From NCBI RefSeq assembly GCF_030272615.1, contig NC_081415.1, forward strand, positions 194,860,195 through 194,924,194: DNA of 64,000 bases, written 5' to 3'. Shown here piece by piece: positions 12,425 to 23,626 of this stretch (positions within the stretch are counted from its first letter, which is position 1; each line of letters starts with the position of its first letter). The DNA comes from Cryptomeria japonica (lineage: Eukaryota; Streptophyta; Pinopsida; Cupressales; Cupressaceae). A program made the translations under genes and the position numbers. The notes beneath the pieces were generated by a model, which ran no database searches, was not told where the DNA came from, and was given only the letters and a program-made list of their open reading frames with translations.

Positions 12425-12985
12425 TCCTTCTGCAAGTCTTTACTGATATCATTACAATACCCATGCTTCATGTTAACAACTCACTAAAGTCTTTAAGCTT
12501 GAAATTTTATTTTTATATAAATGTTCTTTTTCATTTTAAATCCACTTAGGTATCATGTTCTATGAAAGAAAAAGAAAAAAATATTGTTTTCTAAGCATCT
12601 ATGAAAAGTGATAAATGACAAACCAAGAAGCATCATTAACTTATGTTTAGCAATGGTTACTTATGGAGAATAAAATGGTTCATGTTGTATAGTAATACAT
12701 TTTTCCTATCTTAAACTTAGTCTTGACTAATTTGTAAATGGGATTGTAAATTTAAAAATATATATTATACTAAAGACACACATTGTTAAATGAGTTATTG
12801 GTGGATGAATGGTTATTTTAGCTATGTCATTTCCCATTGTTGCATGTGATTGATTTAATATACTCACAATTCCATTATTTCTTTATACTAATCTTCTATC
12901 TCTGAAAAAAATATTTAATAATACTCTTTTCTAGCATTATAAAAATAGAAAGAAAATTTGCCATATTAGTGAGGAAGGCTCTACG
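12425..12985. other. Spacer, nothing recognised
   Basis: About 560 bp of AT-rich DNA between the TRIM and the PR-1 pseudogene. The last part could hold promoter sequence of the former gene, but no clear TATA box stands out. Confidence 0.5.
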
Positions 12986-13513
12986 ATGTTGGGATTTAGG
13001 TTTATTGGTTTTCTTCTATTAGAAATGCTATGTTTCTATATATCCCATTGCCTTGAAACTCATAGAAACATACAAGGAAGAGTACTCTATAGGAAGGAAA
13101 ACTATGTACCCCAATTTTAAGTTCCATAGAAATAAATCAGGGTTAGTGTTGGAGACCCACATTTAAGATGGAGCAAATAGATTGCTAACTATGCAAAAAG
13201 GTGGGCAAACCATAGCAGAGGAAATTATAGCTTGACACATTGTAATGCCCCATATTATGAAAATCTCTTATGGGGAAATGGTAACGCTTCCCAACCTAAG
13301 GATTTTGTTTGTGCATGGATTGTAGAGTATAAGTTTTATAATTATCAAAGAAATTGTTTTAATGGGTATAAACAGTGTTGGCATTACACTCAAATTGTGT
13401 CAAGAAAAAAAAATTGTGTTGGGTGTGCTAGAATAATATGCAACCATGGGGATGTGTTCATAACATGCAACTATGATCCTCCAGACAATTACATTGGGCA
13501 TAAACCATATTGA
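12986..13513 (+). pseudogene. PR-1-like (CAP superfamily) pseudogene
   Basis: An ATG at 12986 opens a hydrophobic signal-peptide-like start (MLGFRFIGFLLLEML). A middle stretch follows with stops and a local frame slip near 13115-13140 (FHRNKS in one frame, RVSVGDPHLRW in the other). After TAG at about 13173 the frame runs to the natural end at 13513. Family signatures in the second half are clear: THCNAPYYENLLWGNG, CWHYTQIV (family CGHYTQVVW), GCARIICN and FITCNYDPPDNYIG. The total, about 176 codons, is normal for PR-1. Secreted PR-1 proteins are pathogen-induced sterol-binding proteins. This copy cannot encode one without suppression of the stops. Confidence 0.88.
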
Positions 13514-14550
13514 CGATATAATTTTTTGTAATATTATATGATTTTAATTAAAAGAAAATTGATGAATTTACATAGTTCTCTCTTCTTCACACTGTCAAGT
13601 AGGTATTTCTACAAAATTTATATTAAGTAGAGTTTACAAATGGCCAATGTCTTGTAATGTTGATGGTGCTTACCCATTTGTGCTACTATGCCCTTTTCTT
13701 TCATATGTTTATACTCTATATTATTATGTTCCACACATAAATTTGTCATGTACCCTTCAAACCTATCTATATTTTAGTTATTAAGAGAAGGATATGATAC
13801 TAATAAGTTTTTTTTTGGGGGGGGGGCCTTAAGGCATAGAAGAATAAATTTAATGTCTATAAGGTTAAAGCTAGTCTATACGATAGAAAATTTTATAGTT
13901 TTTTGGATTTTACAAAAGAAAGTGTTTTGAATATTGATCAAAGATGGACTAATGACATTGAAAATAAAAGTCAAGCTAAAGTGAGGAAATAGCATGAGCA
14001 CAACAAATCATGCCATTATTGTCCTAATAGCATGAAAGGACTAATATAAGAAGGATTTTCCATAAATAACATGAAAATACTAGTTGTGAAATGATAATTA
14101 TCCTTTTTCACATCGAATACAAGTTAAGATATAAGATTTCTAATGTATGGGAGACTCAAGATAATCTATAATTTTCAAAGTTGTTGAATAATTGCTAAAA
14201 GCTTAGTAATGAAATCCTCGATTTTTGAAATCTATCCTTCACTTTAACATCTAAAAAACAATCAACTTTATTCTTTAAAAGTCTTCACTATAGGGGAAGG
14301 GTTTAATATTTTGATTTCTTCAAAATATTATGGCTATGTTTTGATTTGACATTACTTGCTTTTATAACTCTCTTCATTTATTGTTAATCATTGAGGAATC
14401 CAAAACTTCTATAATTTACAACTATCATAATCTCACATTGTCATAAAAAATACATATAAAAAATTTAGATTAACGTCAATTTTTCACTAACCTCTACACA
14501 TGAATACTGCTACTTTTCCTTCACTTCCTTTGCAACTACCTCATGTTTTT
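13514..14550. other. Spacer with homopolymer tract
   Basis: No gene recognised. A T-run followed directly by a G-run lies at about 13810-13827. It could be unstable or a place where assembly errs. Confidence 0.5.
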
Positions 14551-14651
14551 TATCAACCCCAATTGTTTTGCATCAATACCCACTTGTTGTTGACCAACCC
14601 TAATTGTTTTGTACCAATACCCACATGTTTTTGAGAAACAACTTAGGTGCC

Positions 14652-15495
14652 CACATGTTTTCAAGCAACAATAGGTCCCCACTTGTTCTTGACTATACCT
14701 ATGTCCTTCACACAAACCCAATTGGTTCTTGACCATCCTAGATAACCCATGTGTTGTCGATATTGCATCCATATTAATTTGATCAAATTTAAATCCTATC
14801 CAAAAAAATTATAAGACCCTTGAAAATACAAATTCCCTTCAATACTTTTAAAACCCTCTTTAACCTTATTCCAAAATAGATTACACAAAAAAAACTAATA
14901 GATTTCTATCCATATTTGTAAACCCCATCGCATTATTCTCCTACATTATTTCCCGTTGAAAATGATTTAATTTTTTCATTCCTTCAATACTTGTAAATCC
15001 TACAACTCTAAAATACCAATATGAAAATTTGATTTCATACAGAGCTGATTTTATGAAATTGACACCCTTCTTCACTACATGTTTTCAAGCCCACGTTTTC
15101 TCAACTATACTTGACTCTGTCACACAAACCCCATTGGTTCTCAACCAATCTAGACAATTCACATGTTATGGACCCTTTGTTCATATTACTTTGTTCAAAT
15201 TTAAATCCTTTGCAGAAAAATTATAACACCCATGAAAATACAAATTTCAATCATTTTTTTAACCTTGTTTAACTCTATTTCAAAATAAAATATACCAAAA
15301 ATACTAATAGATTTGAATCCATATTTTTAAACTCTATCATATTATTCTCTCACAGTATTTCCCATTGAAAATCAGTAAAAGTTTTCATCCTTCAAGACTT
15401 GTTAATCCATACAACTCTGAAATAATAACATGGGATTTTGATTTCATGTGGACCTAATGTTGTGAAATTCATGCCCTTCTTGACCGCAATGAACA
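14652..15495 (+). repeat. Tandem duplication, unit about 425 bp
   Basis: Copy 1 (about 14652-15076) and copy 2 (about 15077-15495) both begin ACATGTTTTCAAGC and share many blocks in the same order: CACACAAACCC, ATTGGTTCT, AATACAAATT, ACTAATAGATTT, TATTTCCC. Divergence is substantial. Immediately upstream (14550-14720) a shorter motif, CCCACTTGTT or CCCACATGTT, recurs four times about every 40 bp. The origin is unknown. Confidence 0.7.
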
Positions 15496-15979
15496 CCTCT
15501 CTATCACTTTCACTTGCCCACTAAATGAATAAAAAAATGTTGTATTTTTAGGAGCTCCCAACCAGTGAAAACGACCTGTGTTTTCTTCTGCAATGCTTCC
15601 CTATTCCAGCGGACAAACATATTCCCACTCTTTCTTGCATGTTGAAGTTTTCCCTCCTTTTTCCACCCACTAACCTTTACTTTAGCAGTACCTATCCTTC
15701 TTTTTCTGTAGGAATATTTGAAGCGATGCCTTCCTGGTTACGGGCATTTCTGAATTCATTGACATTTAAACAACGAATACCAGTTCATTTAAGATTTGAG
15801 GGAAAATTGAGGGCTAGCAGAAGATGAAACAAGCACAGGAAAAAAAGATTTACCTTTACCTTTTATATATACATTTGCTGGGATACGGCACATCTTGTAA
15901 CTCTATATTCGGCTTTCTGGAATCTAATGGGTTTAATCATATTTAATCTTTGTTTTAATTATAATGGGTTTATAACCTA
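15496..15979. other. Spacer, nothing firmly recognised
   Basis: A 62-codon frame at 15639-15827 is unrecognised. Nothing else is supported. Confidence 0.4.
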
Positions 15980-15984
15980 AGTCT

Positions 15985-16364
15985 GGTTCATCCAGTTTGC
16001 TGTTGTGTCAAAAGATTCAGATGGATTTATCAACGTCCGATACAAATTGTAGAAATATGGATAGAGGCTGTTAGTCTCTTGTTACGAATCTCAAAGAGAG
16101 TGCTGACCATTTTGCCAACAATCTCCCCCTCAGCCTGTTACTAGAGGGGATTCAAACCCGTGACCCAACAAGTTCTGATACCATTTGTTGGCCCAGTGGG
16201 ATTTGAACCCATGACCCAACAAGTTCTGATACCATTTGTTGGCCCAGTTTTTTGTTAAGTCAAAAGACTGATCGATCAAAGCCCAATACAAACTGTAGAG
16301 ATATGAATCGCACAGAAGATGCTTAATCCCAATCCTGAAGGAAATGCTGACCTTTCTGCCAACA
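15985..16364 (-). mobile_element. Second TRIM, reverse orientation, with duplicated primer-site unit
   Basis: A left terminal repeat (15985-16120) and a right one (16237-16364, starting TGTTGGCCCAG and ending TGCCAACA) are direct repeats with visible divergence. On the minus strand the interior begins with TGGTATCAGAACTTG next to the right repeat, the tRNA-Met-type primer site, and ends with GGCTGAGGGGGAGAT next to the left repeat, a polypurine tract. AGTCT flanks both ends (15980-15984, 16365-16369). A 51-bp block spanning the primer site and the first 12 bases of the repeat is duplicated in tandem (16147-16197, 16198-16248). There is no coding capacity. Confidence 0.85.
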
Positions 16365-16369
16365 AGTCT

Positions 16370-17111
16370 GTGACTAGTTTAAAATGAATTGACGCAAAGC
16401 CAAGCGACAAATACGAATCTGTAAATTGTTGATATACTTGCAAAACAATGTACTTGAGAAAGAATATACGTAAAAAATATAGAGGTAGACTGCAAAGAGA
16501 ATGCAAAACTTGTTCTACGTACAGAAGTAATCACCTGCAAATCGTGGACGAAAAAGCATTCACAATAAACTATAAAGTAAAAATACAGTTCGATTTTATT
16601 GATATAAATAAATGGTTAGAAAAGAGATGATTCCAAAATAATGGTCCCATTTGGCATGTATTCACTTTTCCACTTATTTATTCTTGCGTTTGAAAATAGT
16701 GGCGATTTATTCTATCATTTGTAAGTCATGCTGATTTAAAGGTATTCCAAAATTTAAGTTTCACATTTATAAACTTCTTTTCATAGAAGTTTATTCCAGT
16801 TTCACATTTGTAAGCTTTTATTGCCATTTCCTTTAAGCGATGTCGATTTAAAGATTTCTGGAAATTTAAAGAGATGAAAGTGTGTACACAATGGTTGTGC
16901 AGCTGTAGAAGCCAGTTTGGCTTAATAATAACTATTTTAATATATGTTTTTTAAAAGTATAAAGTAAAATAATTCTTCAAATAAAATTCTAAATGAATCA
17001 CATGTCAAAGTGGGGACACTTACCTACCCCAAATAACACGTAATTCTAGATAATTTAATAGAAGCCCTCCAATTCACACCTAAATCTCCCTTTGAGTCAC
17101 AAGTTTGTTTT
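16370..17111. other. Upstream region of the bark-storage-protein-like gene
   Basis: About 740 bp. Two short copies of a TAAGTTTCACATTT-like motif near 16755 and 16795 are the only structure. A promoter for the gene at 17112 may lie here, but I cannot point to a TATA box with confidence. Confidence 0.4.
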
Positions 17112-17301
17112 GTGTATATTCACGTGCTCCTGCTCATTTTCATGGCCGTTGTATGTAATGCAGAGTATTCAGCAAAGGTTCTTGGCCATGTCAACAGTGA
17201 TGGCCCTTGTTTGGGCCCCGTCAACACTTTCGAAATGGAACCCCTACTAGACCCTTCAAACTTTATAGTCAATGAAAACTTCTCCTACATAGATCTTTCT
17301 G
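17112..17301 (+). CDS. Bark-storage-protein-like gene, exon 1
   Basis: Encodes a hydrophobic leader (VLLLIFMAVVCNAEYS) and the first domain stretch, with SDGPCLGPVNTFEMEPLL. It ends in phase 1 at a strong donor, G|GTAAGT (17302). The leader begins before the first in-frame ATG at 17142, so either the start codon was lost or a further upstream exon exists. Confidence 0.75.
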
Positions 17302-17387
17302 GTAAGTTTCGAGCCTTCTCTTTCACACATGGTACTCATTTAAGGGTTATATACAACGTAGTTATATGTATGCTTGTTGCTACGCAG

Positions 17388-17455
17388 GAAGGGGATTCCA
17401 TGTAGGAGTAATTGCAGATCAGAATGTCATTTTGCTCATGACAGGTTTGGTGATG
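17388..17455 (+). CDS. Bark-storage-protein-like gene, exon 2
   Basis: After the acceptor TACGCAG, 68 bp encode GRGFHVGVIADQNVILLMTG and end at ATG|GTAATT. The phase matches exon 1, and the peptide matches the family block ending MTGL.M. Intron 1 is 86 bp. Confidence 0.8.
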
Positions 17456-17672
17456 GTAATTCATTAAAAAAGGCTGATGTTTAATGGGTTATATCATGTG
17501 CCTAAAAAGACAATGAGGACTGCAAATTTTGGAGTTTGAAAATTTCCCTGGTTAGCTTATCTTGCTTCTATAAAACATAAAACCCAGAAATATAAAAGTT
17601 CATTTGAACATCTTACGGCGGAGCAAAGATCTAATCATTGATTCTCAATAAAAGTTTATTCTGTCAATTGAA

Positions 17673-19100
17673 TTAGGTTACAAGGAGCCAGCTGATTGGA
17701 ATGCCCTTACAACCAATGAAAGAACACCAAGAAAGGAGGCAAGGAAGAAGAATGCTCAAGATTTGTTTCACATTCAGATAGCTCTTGATAAGAGATTATT
17801 TCCAAGAATATCAGAAGCAACAACTGCCAAAGATGCTTGGAAGACTCTACAAGAAGCTTACCAGGGTAGTGCTCAAGTTAAGGTGGTCAAGCTTCTGACA
17901 TTGAAGCGAGAGTTTGAGAATTTGAAGATGCAAGAAGCTGAGAGTATAAGAGATTATTGTATCAGAGTCAAAGATGTGGTCACTAAAATAGCTACATTTG
18001 GAGAAACTATAAGCAATGAAGTTTTGATAAAAAAAAAGTATTGAGATCTTTGACACCCAGATGGAATCATATTGCCATAATCATAGAAGAAAGCAAGGAT
18101 TTGACAAAACTATAGTTTAATCAATTGGTTGGATCCCTAATATTTCATGAAGAAAGATTGAAAGATTCTTTTGAAAGTGTTGATAAAGCATTCTCATCTA
18201 AATTACAAATCACAAAGAATGAAGATGCAAACAATAGAAGTGCCAAAAGTAATCAAGGCCAAGGTAAAGGGCAAAGCCAAAATTCTTCAAGAGGTAGACG
18301 CAGAGGTGGCTCAAGAGGAAGAGGTAGAGGCAGATTTGATAAGAGAAATGTTCAATGTTACCATTGTAATAGGTATGGCCACTTTGAAAGAGAATGTAGA
18401 TTGAAAGAAGGTAAAAGTGCTAACTATGCTCAAGAATGTAGTGAGAATCCTCTAGATCACTTATTTTTATCTTATGCCAAAGGTGATAGTACAAGTAAAG
18501 ATGTTTGGTACCTATATTCTCGATGCTCCAACCATATGACAGAGAATGAAAAGTTGTTTTCAACAAAGGATGGAAGTTTTAAATCCAAGATCGAGCTTGG
18601 TGACGATAAATCGTTGGAGGCTGCTACCAAAGGAGCTATGGAGGTCCAAACAAAAGAAGGTATAAAGAGTATTCATGATATTTATTATACTCTACAATCG
18701 AAGCACAATTTGTTAAGTGTTGGGTAGCTATATGAAAAAAATTATAAAGTAGTCTTTGAGAATAAGACATGTACTATCTATGATAAGAATAAGGGCAATA
18801 GGGTGATCATTGTTGTAACTATGACAAGAAATAGGATGTTCCCCTTGAGGTTTGGTGAACATAACAATAGCCTTGCAAATATGGCTTATGAGGATTCAAT
18901 TTGGTTATGGAATCATAGGTATGGGCATTTTAATTTTCACAGTTTGATGTTTTTGACCTCGCATGCATTAATTTCTAGTTTGCTCAAAGTAGAGGAGCAT
19001 AAGGAGGCTCATGAAGGATGTGCTAAAGGAAAGCATGCAAGGGAAAAGTTTCCAAAGGCCAATGCATGGAGGGCCCGTCACCCACTTTAGCTTGATCATT
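17673..19100 (+). pseudogene. Copia element X: gag, zinc knuckle, protease remnant
   Basis: Begins abruptly inside gag (KEPADWNALTTNER) with no LTR, primer site or gag start before it. It continues through AWKTLQEAYQGS and a CX2CX4HX4C knuckle (CYHCNRYGHFEREC, about 18355-18396) to the protease, where the usual DSG triad position reads YSRCSNHM, so Asp and Gly are lost. The gag-pre-integrase segment follows (LWNHRYGHFNFHSL) until homology ends near 19100 at the start of the integrase core. There are several frame changes (18044, 18727). The other half of X resumes at 27132. Confidence 0.8.
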
Positions 19101-19140
19101 TAGACTTAAGTGCATTCCCCTAAGTTGCACTTAAGGGGGG

Positions 19141-19600
19141 TGTTGGTGTAAATAATTATTCATCTTGGATATTATTACACTTTACTTAAGTTTACCTAGG
19201 TACATGCATTTCATAGTAGTTTGGGTATGAGACACTTGAGTGTTTGTGCCACATTGGGATAGTGTGTGTAGGAGAATTTACACCTTTAATGGTGTTGATC
19301 TTATCTTGCTGTTACATTCCACCTCATGTGGACTATTATATTGTTTCTCCTACCTACACCACTTATTTCCTACCTACCCTTGTTTCTTATTGAGCCACAT
19401 GTCATGTTTGTGTGCTTACATATCCATATAGCCTTGCCTATATAAGCAAGCTTATATTCATTGTATGTAACGATTGATTGATTGATTGATGATCCAGTTG
19501 ATCAATATTTTCATCTTGATAGAATATAATTTATTCCTATCAATATTTTGTCTCTATTTTATACTTTTCATTGAGATCTTGATCTTGGCAAAATCTAACA
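19141..19600 (+). repeat. 5' LTR of Y
   Basis: 460 bp, TGTTGGTGTAAATAATTA to AATCTAACA, with a TATA box (GCCTATATAAGC near 19437) and a (GATT)n run near 19464. It is followed immediately by the primer site at 19601. The 3' copy at 26668 carries the same landmarks. Confidence 0.88.
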
Positions 19601-19613
19601 TAGTATCAGAGCC
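19601..19613 (+). promoter_or_regulatory. Primer-binding site of Y
   Basis: TAGTATCAGAGCC directly abuts the LTR. It differs by one base from TGGTATCAGAGCC, complementary to initiator tRNA-Met, the usual copia primer. Confidence 0.85.
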
Positions 19614-20487
19614 TAAAGGGCATCTTTGATTAGACATTTTGGAGGCTTCAATTTTCGGATCTAGCGAGGTGCATTTTTTTGGGACATCCTACAATGATTT
19701 GGACATCACGGTTGTGTCCAGGAGGTTGTTTCCATAAATTTTGACTATAAATTTGGCTATAATTGGTGAGATTTTTTTTTTGCTTATTTGACTATTTGTG
19801 GTACGGATTTTCAAAATGAAAAAAAAATTCCACGATGTGTAATCAATTTTTATTTTAGTGAAAATCGCATTTTTTTAAATATTTGTAAATTTTTTTGAAT
19901 TTATAAAAAAAAATCAAAAAAATTATATTATTGTGGGGGGGGGACCGTACTCGTACTACTGCTTTTAAAATTTTCGTAGAGCCTATACCCTACGTGTGTG
20001 GCAGGGACTATACTTTTTTTTTACGTATGCTTTGGCCAACAGTACCTTCTTTCCAAGCCCATCTGTTGCTTCCAGCCCCTACTGGTCCTTCAGCCACCAC
20101 TTGGTCCTCCGTCTTCGGCCTTCACCCCCTGCTATTCCATCTCTCCATGGTGGGCTTCTCTCCACTACCTGGCGCTGCTGCAACTCCCCGACGACATTTA
20201 CTTCCTGCTGACAATCTCCCTGCACAGCATCGCCCTCCACATCGATGCCACCTCAATGCCCAACGGTGACACGTGGCACCCACAAACTGGTTCACATAGT
20301 GCCTAGTTGGTAGTCCATGCAGCAAGCCTCATCAAATTCCATACAGTACGAAACCTATCATAGACTACCACATCATTATCCATACTATTGACATCATCAT
20401 TGGTACAGCTAGGCAAAAAGGGGTGATGGCCATTTTGATAGGTAGACGGGCATCAATTTTAAGCTCGTCGAATTCTAACATCAGCCT
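19614..20487 (+). other. Leader of Y with a GC-rich patch
   Basis: AT-rich at first, with poly-G near 19935. About 270 bp (20030-20300) are then markedly C-rich and code-like in several frames, but match no protein I recognise. The patch could be captured host sequence. Confidence 0.45.
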
Positions 20488-21492
20488 GCATCTATTAAGA
20501 TTCCCAAAGATACTGAGAGGGGGGGGGGTGAATTAGTATTTGACCAGTATATGAATTTTCTTGAATTATAATATGAAAAGCATTTCAAAACTGTGTACTA
20601 GTAAACCAAAATTAATGCAGCAAATAAGAAGAATAAGCACAACATGAAAGACACACCATAACGCAATATTTTTAACGAGGAAACCTGGTGTGGGAAAAAC
20701 CTCGGTGAGATTTGTGACCCAAAATATTCACTTACTGGCCAATAAGAGAACATTACTGTTTACAATAGGGGCCTACACATGCAGGAAGGCCAAGTGCCTA
20801 GAGCTCACTGCTCAGTTACAAAAGAAGTCTCACTGACTTACAAAAATGGATTATACAAATCCAATGTCATGTACTACTTCAAATCAGCATTTTCTATGCC
20901 AGGTTCAGTACCGGTTTAAGCTCTACAATATTCATAAACCCTTATCCAAAACCTGCCTTACAATTCACACATTAGGTTTGCAATAGTCCTTCCATATTCA
21001 CTTCCTAAATGATCTACAACATCTCATACTTATATGATTCATATTACAATCCGCCAAGTCGGCTTACAAAAAGATTTTACAATTAAATACAAAATACAAT
21101 TAAACAAAATTCCTATCGGCCAGGGTGTCGGTAATCTTTCTTTTCGGTGTTGGTGAACTGTATGCCGGTGTAGAGTTTGTCGGTATCACATGATTGTAAG
21201 GTTTCCATCAATGACTATACCTTCAATCACCTACAATTTCTCATTGGAGTGTGCATTTTCCAACAATCTCCCCCTTTGGCATTGATGGCAACACTCATGA
21301 GAAAAATCCAAAAAGTGTCCAAAAATGATGTCAAAAAAGAATCTGCCAAAATTGTCTTACCAAAACTGTGTTATCAAAATGTGTGCTCCCCCTGAGCTGA
21401 TGGTGTCTTTCTTCTGATCATTTTTCTCAGTTCCACTACTCCCCCTTTGACATCAATGACAAAAGTTGTCAAAGTGTCAACTAAGTGCAGTT

Positions 21493-23080
21493 TCAGCTTG
21501 ATCCTTGTAACTGGTTGGTTACAATATGGAAAAGGTCTGCCAATACAAAATTCAGGCTCTCAATGAACCTATCATTGTCCTTCAATACTACCTCTGTTCT
21601 TTGAATTATATCGGTGAGGTGATGCATTTTCTCTTCCGGTGTCTTTAGTCCTTGAACAAGTGCCTCTGAGATCTCTTTTCTCAAAGAGATAATGTAGTCC
21701 AATTTGGGACTGAGTCTGCATTTAAGATCTTTTGCCTTTCCTTTTATTCTTTCCTTCTCTTTTTCCAATTTTTCAAGTTTCTCCTCAAAACCTTTTATTT
21801 CCTGCTCTATAACTGATAATGGTTTAGATGAATCAATGAGATTGTCAGCTATATTATTTATTTCTTTCTGCACCTTACTGATCTCTGTCTATATCTATTG
21901 TCAAGGTATTAGTCTTACATGTATCCCTATATAACTCCTTAAACTCCTTTATTATTTTGTTTAGTGCCGGTAAAAGGGTATCAATGTGTCTCATGCACTT
22001 TTTTATTTTCTCATCAAAGAATTTATATTTTTCTTTATCCATTTTCTCTTTAAATATCTCCTCATTAATCTCATCAACTATCAAACTGTTACTGGTGATA
22101 TACTTAGACAATGTGTCTAGTTGATTTAAAGAATCTTTATTTTCCACAATGCACTTGGGTGCTATCAATTTTAGAATAGGAATTGTATCATCAATAGCCT
22201 TAAATGCTTGTGCATTGCACTCTGTGATTTTCTTAATGGAATTCAATAATACCTCTGTCACATTTGTTGGTCTGAATTCTGTCATGGAAGAACCAGATGA
22301 TTGTCCAACTACCTTAACAATCTGCATTCCACCGGTGTGAGTAACCTATTTGCTTGTATTGACCTCTAGTAGGTCAGTTTGTGTTTGCATTTCTACTAGC
22401 AAGGGCTTGGGCTTCTCAGCTGTTGCCGGTGGCACTATCTCTGCATGAACCTATACCTCAACCCTTTTTTGTTCCTGTTTTTCAACCTGTGCCTTAGTGG
22501 GCTTCATTGTGCTCTCTACTATCGTTTTCCTTGATAAAGTCTCAATATTCACTGTCGGTTTCTCAGTATGCACCTCTGTACTGTCCACTGTCGATATCTC
22601 AATTGGTTTCACTGTGTTGTCAGCTGGTTGCTCTAGCTCAGTGGGTTTAGCAATGTTTGTATCAGTCACCATTCCAGTAGATAGGGGATCAACCAATTGT
22701 TCAGTTTGTGTCTCAACCCCAATCTTAACATCTGCAGTTGGTGGCTTAGTAGCCATATCTTTCTTCTAATCTTCAGTGGTCTCTTTATCAACCACAATAT
22801 TTAACTCTTGGGTGTCTATGTTCATAGTGTACAAAATTTCAGACTCGGGATTTGTATCCTCATGAGGAGTCTCCATACTCTCTGTTGTCGGTTGTTTGTC
22901 AATAGTATGTACCGGTGGAGTATTAAAAGGAGGTGGGGGTGGGTTATCAGTTATCTTTAGGCTTGGAGGACCACCTACCTTACCTTTCCCCTTATCCTTG
23001 TCCTTTTGGTAGACTCTGATAGTCTTAGGTCTTTTAAGTTCTTGTTTCTCCTTTTCAACAAAGAATATATCCCATTGATC
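21493..23080 (-). pseudogene. Coiled-coil-rich ORF of the fold-back element
   Basis: Three frames in order on the minus strand: 22451-22756 and upstream sequence to about 23080 (Pro/Thr/Lys-rich, with KDKDKGKGKVGGPP), 21875-22327 (helical, Asn/Lys/Ile-rich), and 21493-21873 (heptad-like EEKLEKLEKEKERIKGKAKD, then LRKEISEALVQG). No enzymatic domain is visible. The position just before the polypurine tract and the Pro-rich-then-coiled-coil order recall the env-like ORF of SIRE-type copia elements; that is an inference from layout only. Confidence 0.5.
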
Positions 23081-23084
23081 TGCA

Positions 23085-23554
23085 GTCCCAAATTGAACTA
23101 CCTCATCTTTTTGAGAAAAGAGATCTCAGAGGCACTTATTCAAGGACTGAAGACACTGGAAGAGCAAATGCATCATCTCACTGGTACAATTCAAAGAACA
23201 GAGGCAACATGCCAAAGGGGAAGATTGTTGGAAAATGCACACTCCAATGAGAAATTGTAGGTGATTGAAGGTATTGTCATTGATGGAAACCTTACAATCA
23301 TGTGATACCGGCAAGCACTGACACCGACAGACTCTACACCAGCATACAGTTCACCGGCACTGAAAAGAAATATTACTGGCACCCTGGCTGACATGAATTT
23401 TGTTTAATTGTATTTTGTATTTAATTGTAAAATATTTTTGTAAGCTGACTTGGCGGATTGTAATATGACTCATATAAGAATGAGATCTTGTAGATCATTT
23501 AGGAAGTGAATATGGAAGGATTATTGCAGACCTAATATGCGAATTGTAAGGCAG
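23085..23554 (+). repeat. Right arm of the fold-back, inverted copy of the 3' end
   Basis: Reads on the plus strand as coding (LRKEISEALIQGLKTLEEQM), polypurine tract (TGCCAAAGGGGAAGAT), then LTR start (TGTTGGAAAATGCACACTCC). Each is the reverse complement of the left arm. About 300 bp present between coding and polypurine tract in the left arm are missing here. Confidence 0.85.
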
Positions 23555-23626
23555 ATTTCCAAATCTGAAAGTTCCCTTCTTATCACCTTTGATTTCTCAT
23601 TGAAGTATACATTTTCCAACAGCATC

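Larger units (their letters stand above)
20493..23621 (-). mobile_element. Fold-back (inverted-duplicated) LTR element with TSD GCATC
   Basis: Flanked by GCATC at 20488-20492 and 23622-23626. On the minus strand it starts (right end) TGTTGGAAAATG like an LTR, but after about 67 nt switches to an inverted copy of its own 3' end: LTR part, polypurine tract and 3' coding (23554 back to 23085). A coding region then runs 23080-21493, followed by the polypurine tract (AAAGGGGGAGAT) and a 3' LTR (21268-20493, ending AATCTTAATA). The inverted arms are 20952-21268 with 21560-21720 (left) and 23085-23554 (right). It encodes no RT or integrase. The LTR start and polypurine tract resemble SIRE-like copia elements. 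Confidence 0.82.

Noticed and set aside
19460-19490. (GATT)n microsatellite as an independent feature.
   Set aside because: It occurs at the same place in both LTRs of Y and is part of the LTR.
23224-23621. A MITE-like unit with about 29-bp terminal inverted repeats (TGTTGGAAAATG ... CATTTTCCAACA).
   Set aside because: The inverted ends are explained by the fold-back: the right end is the LTR start of the larger element and 23224 is the inverted copy of the same LTR start. The TSD belongs to 20493-23621, not to this sub-segment.
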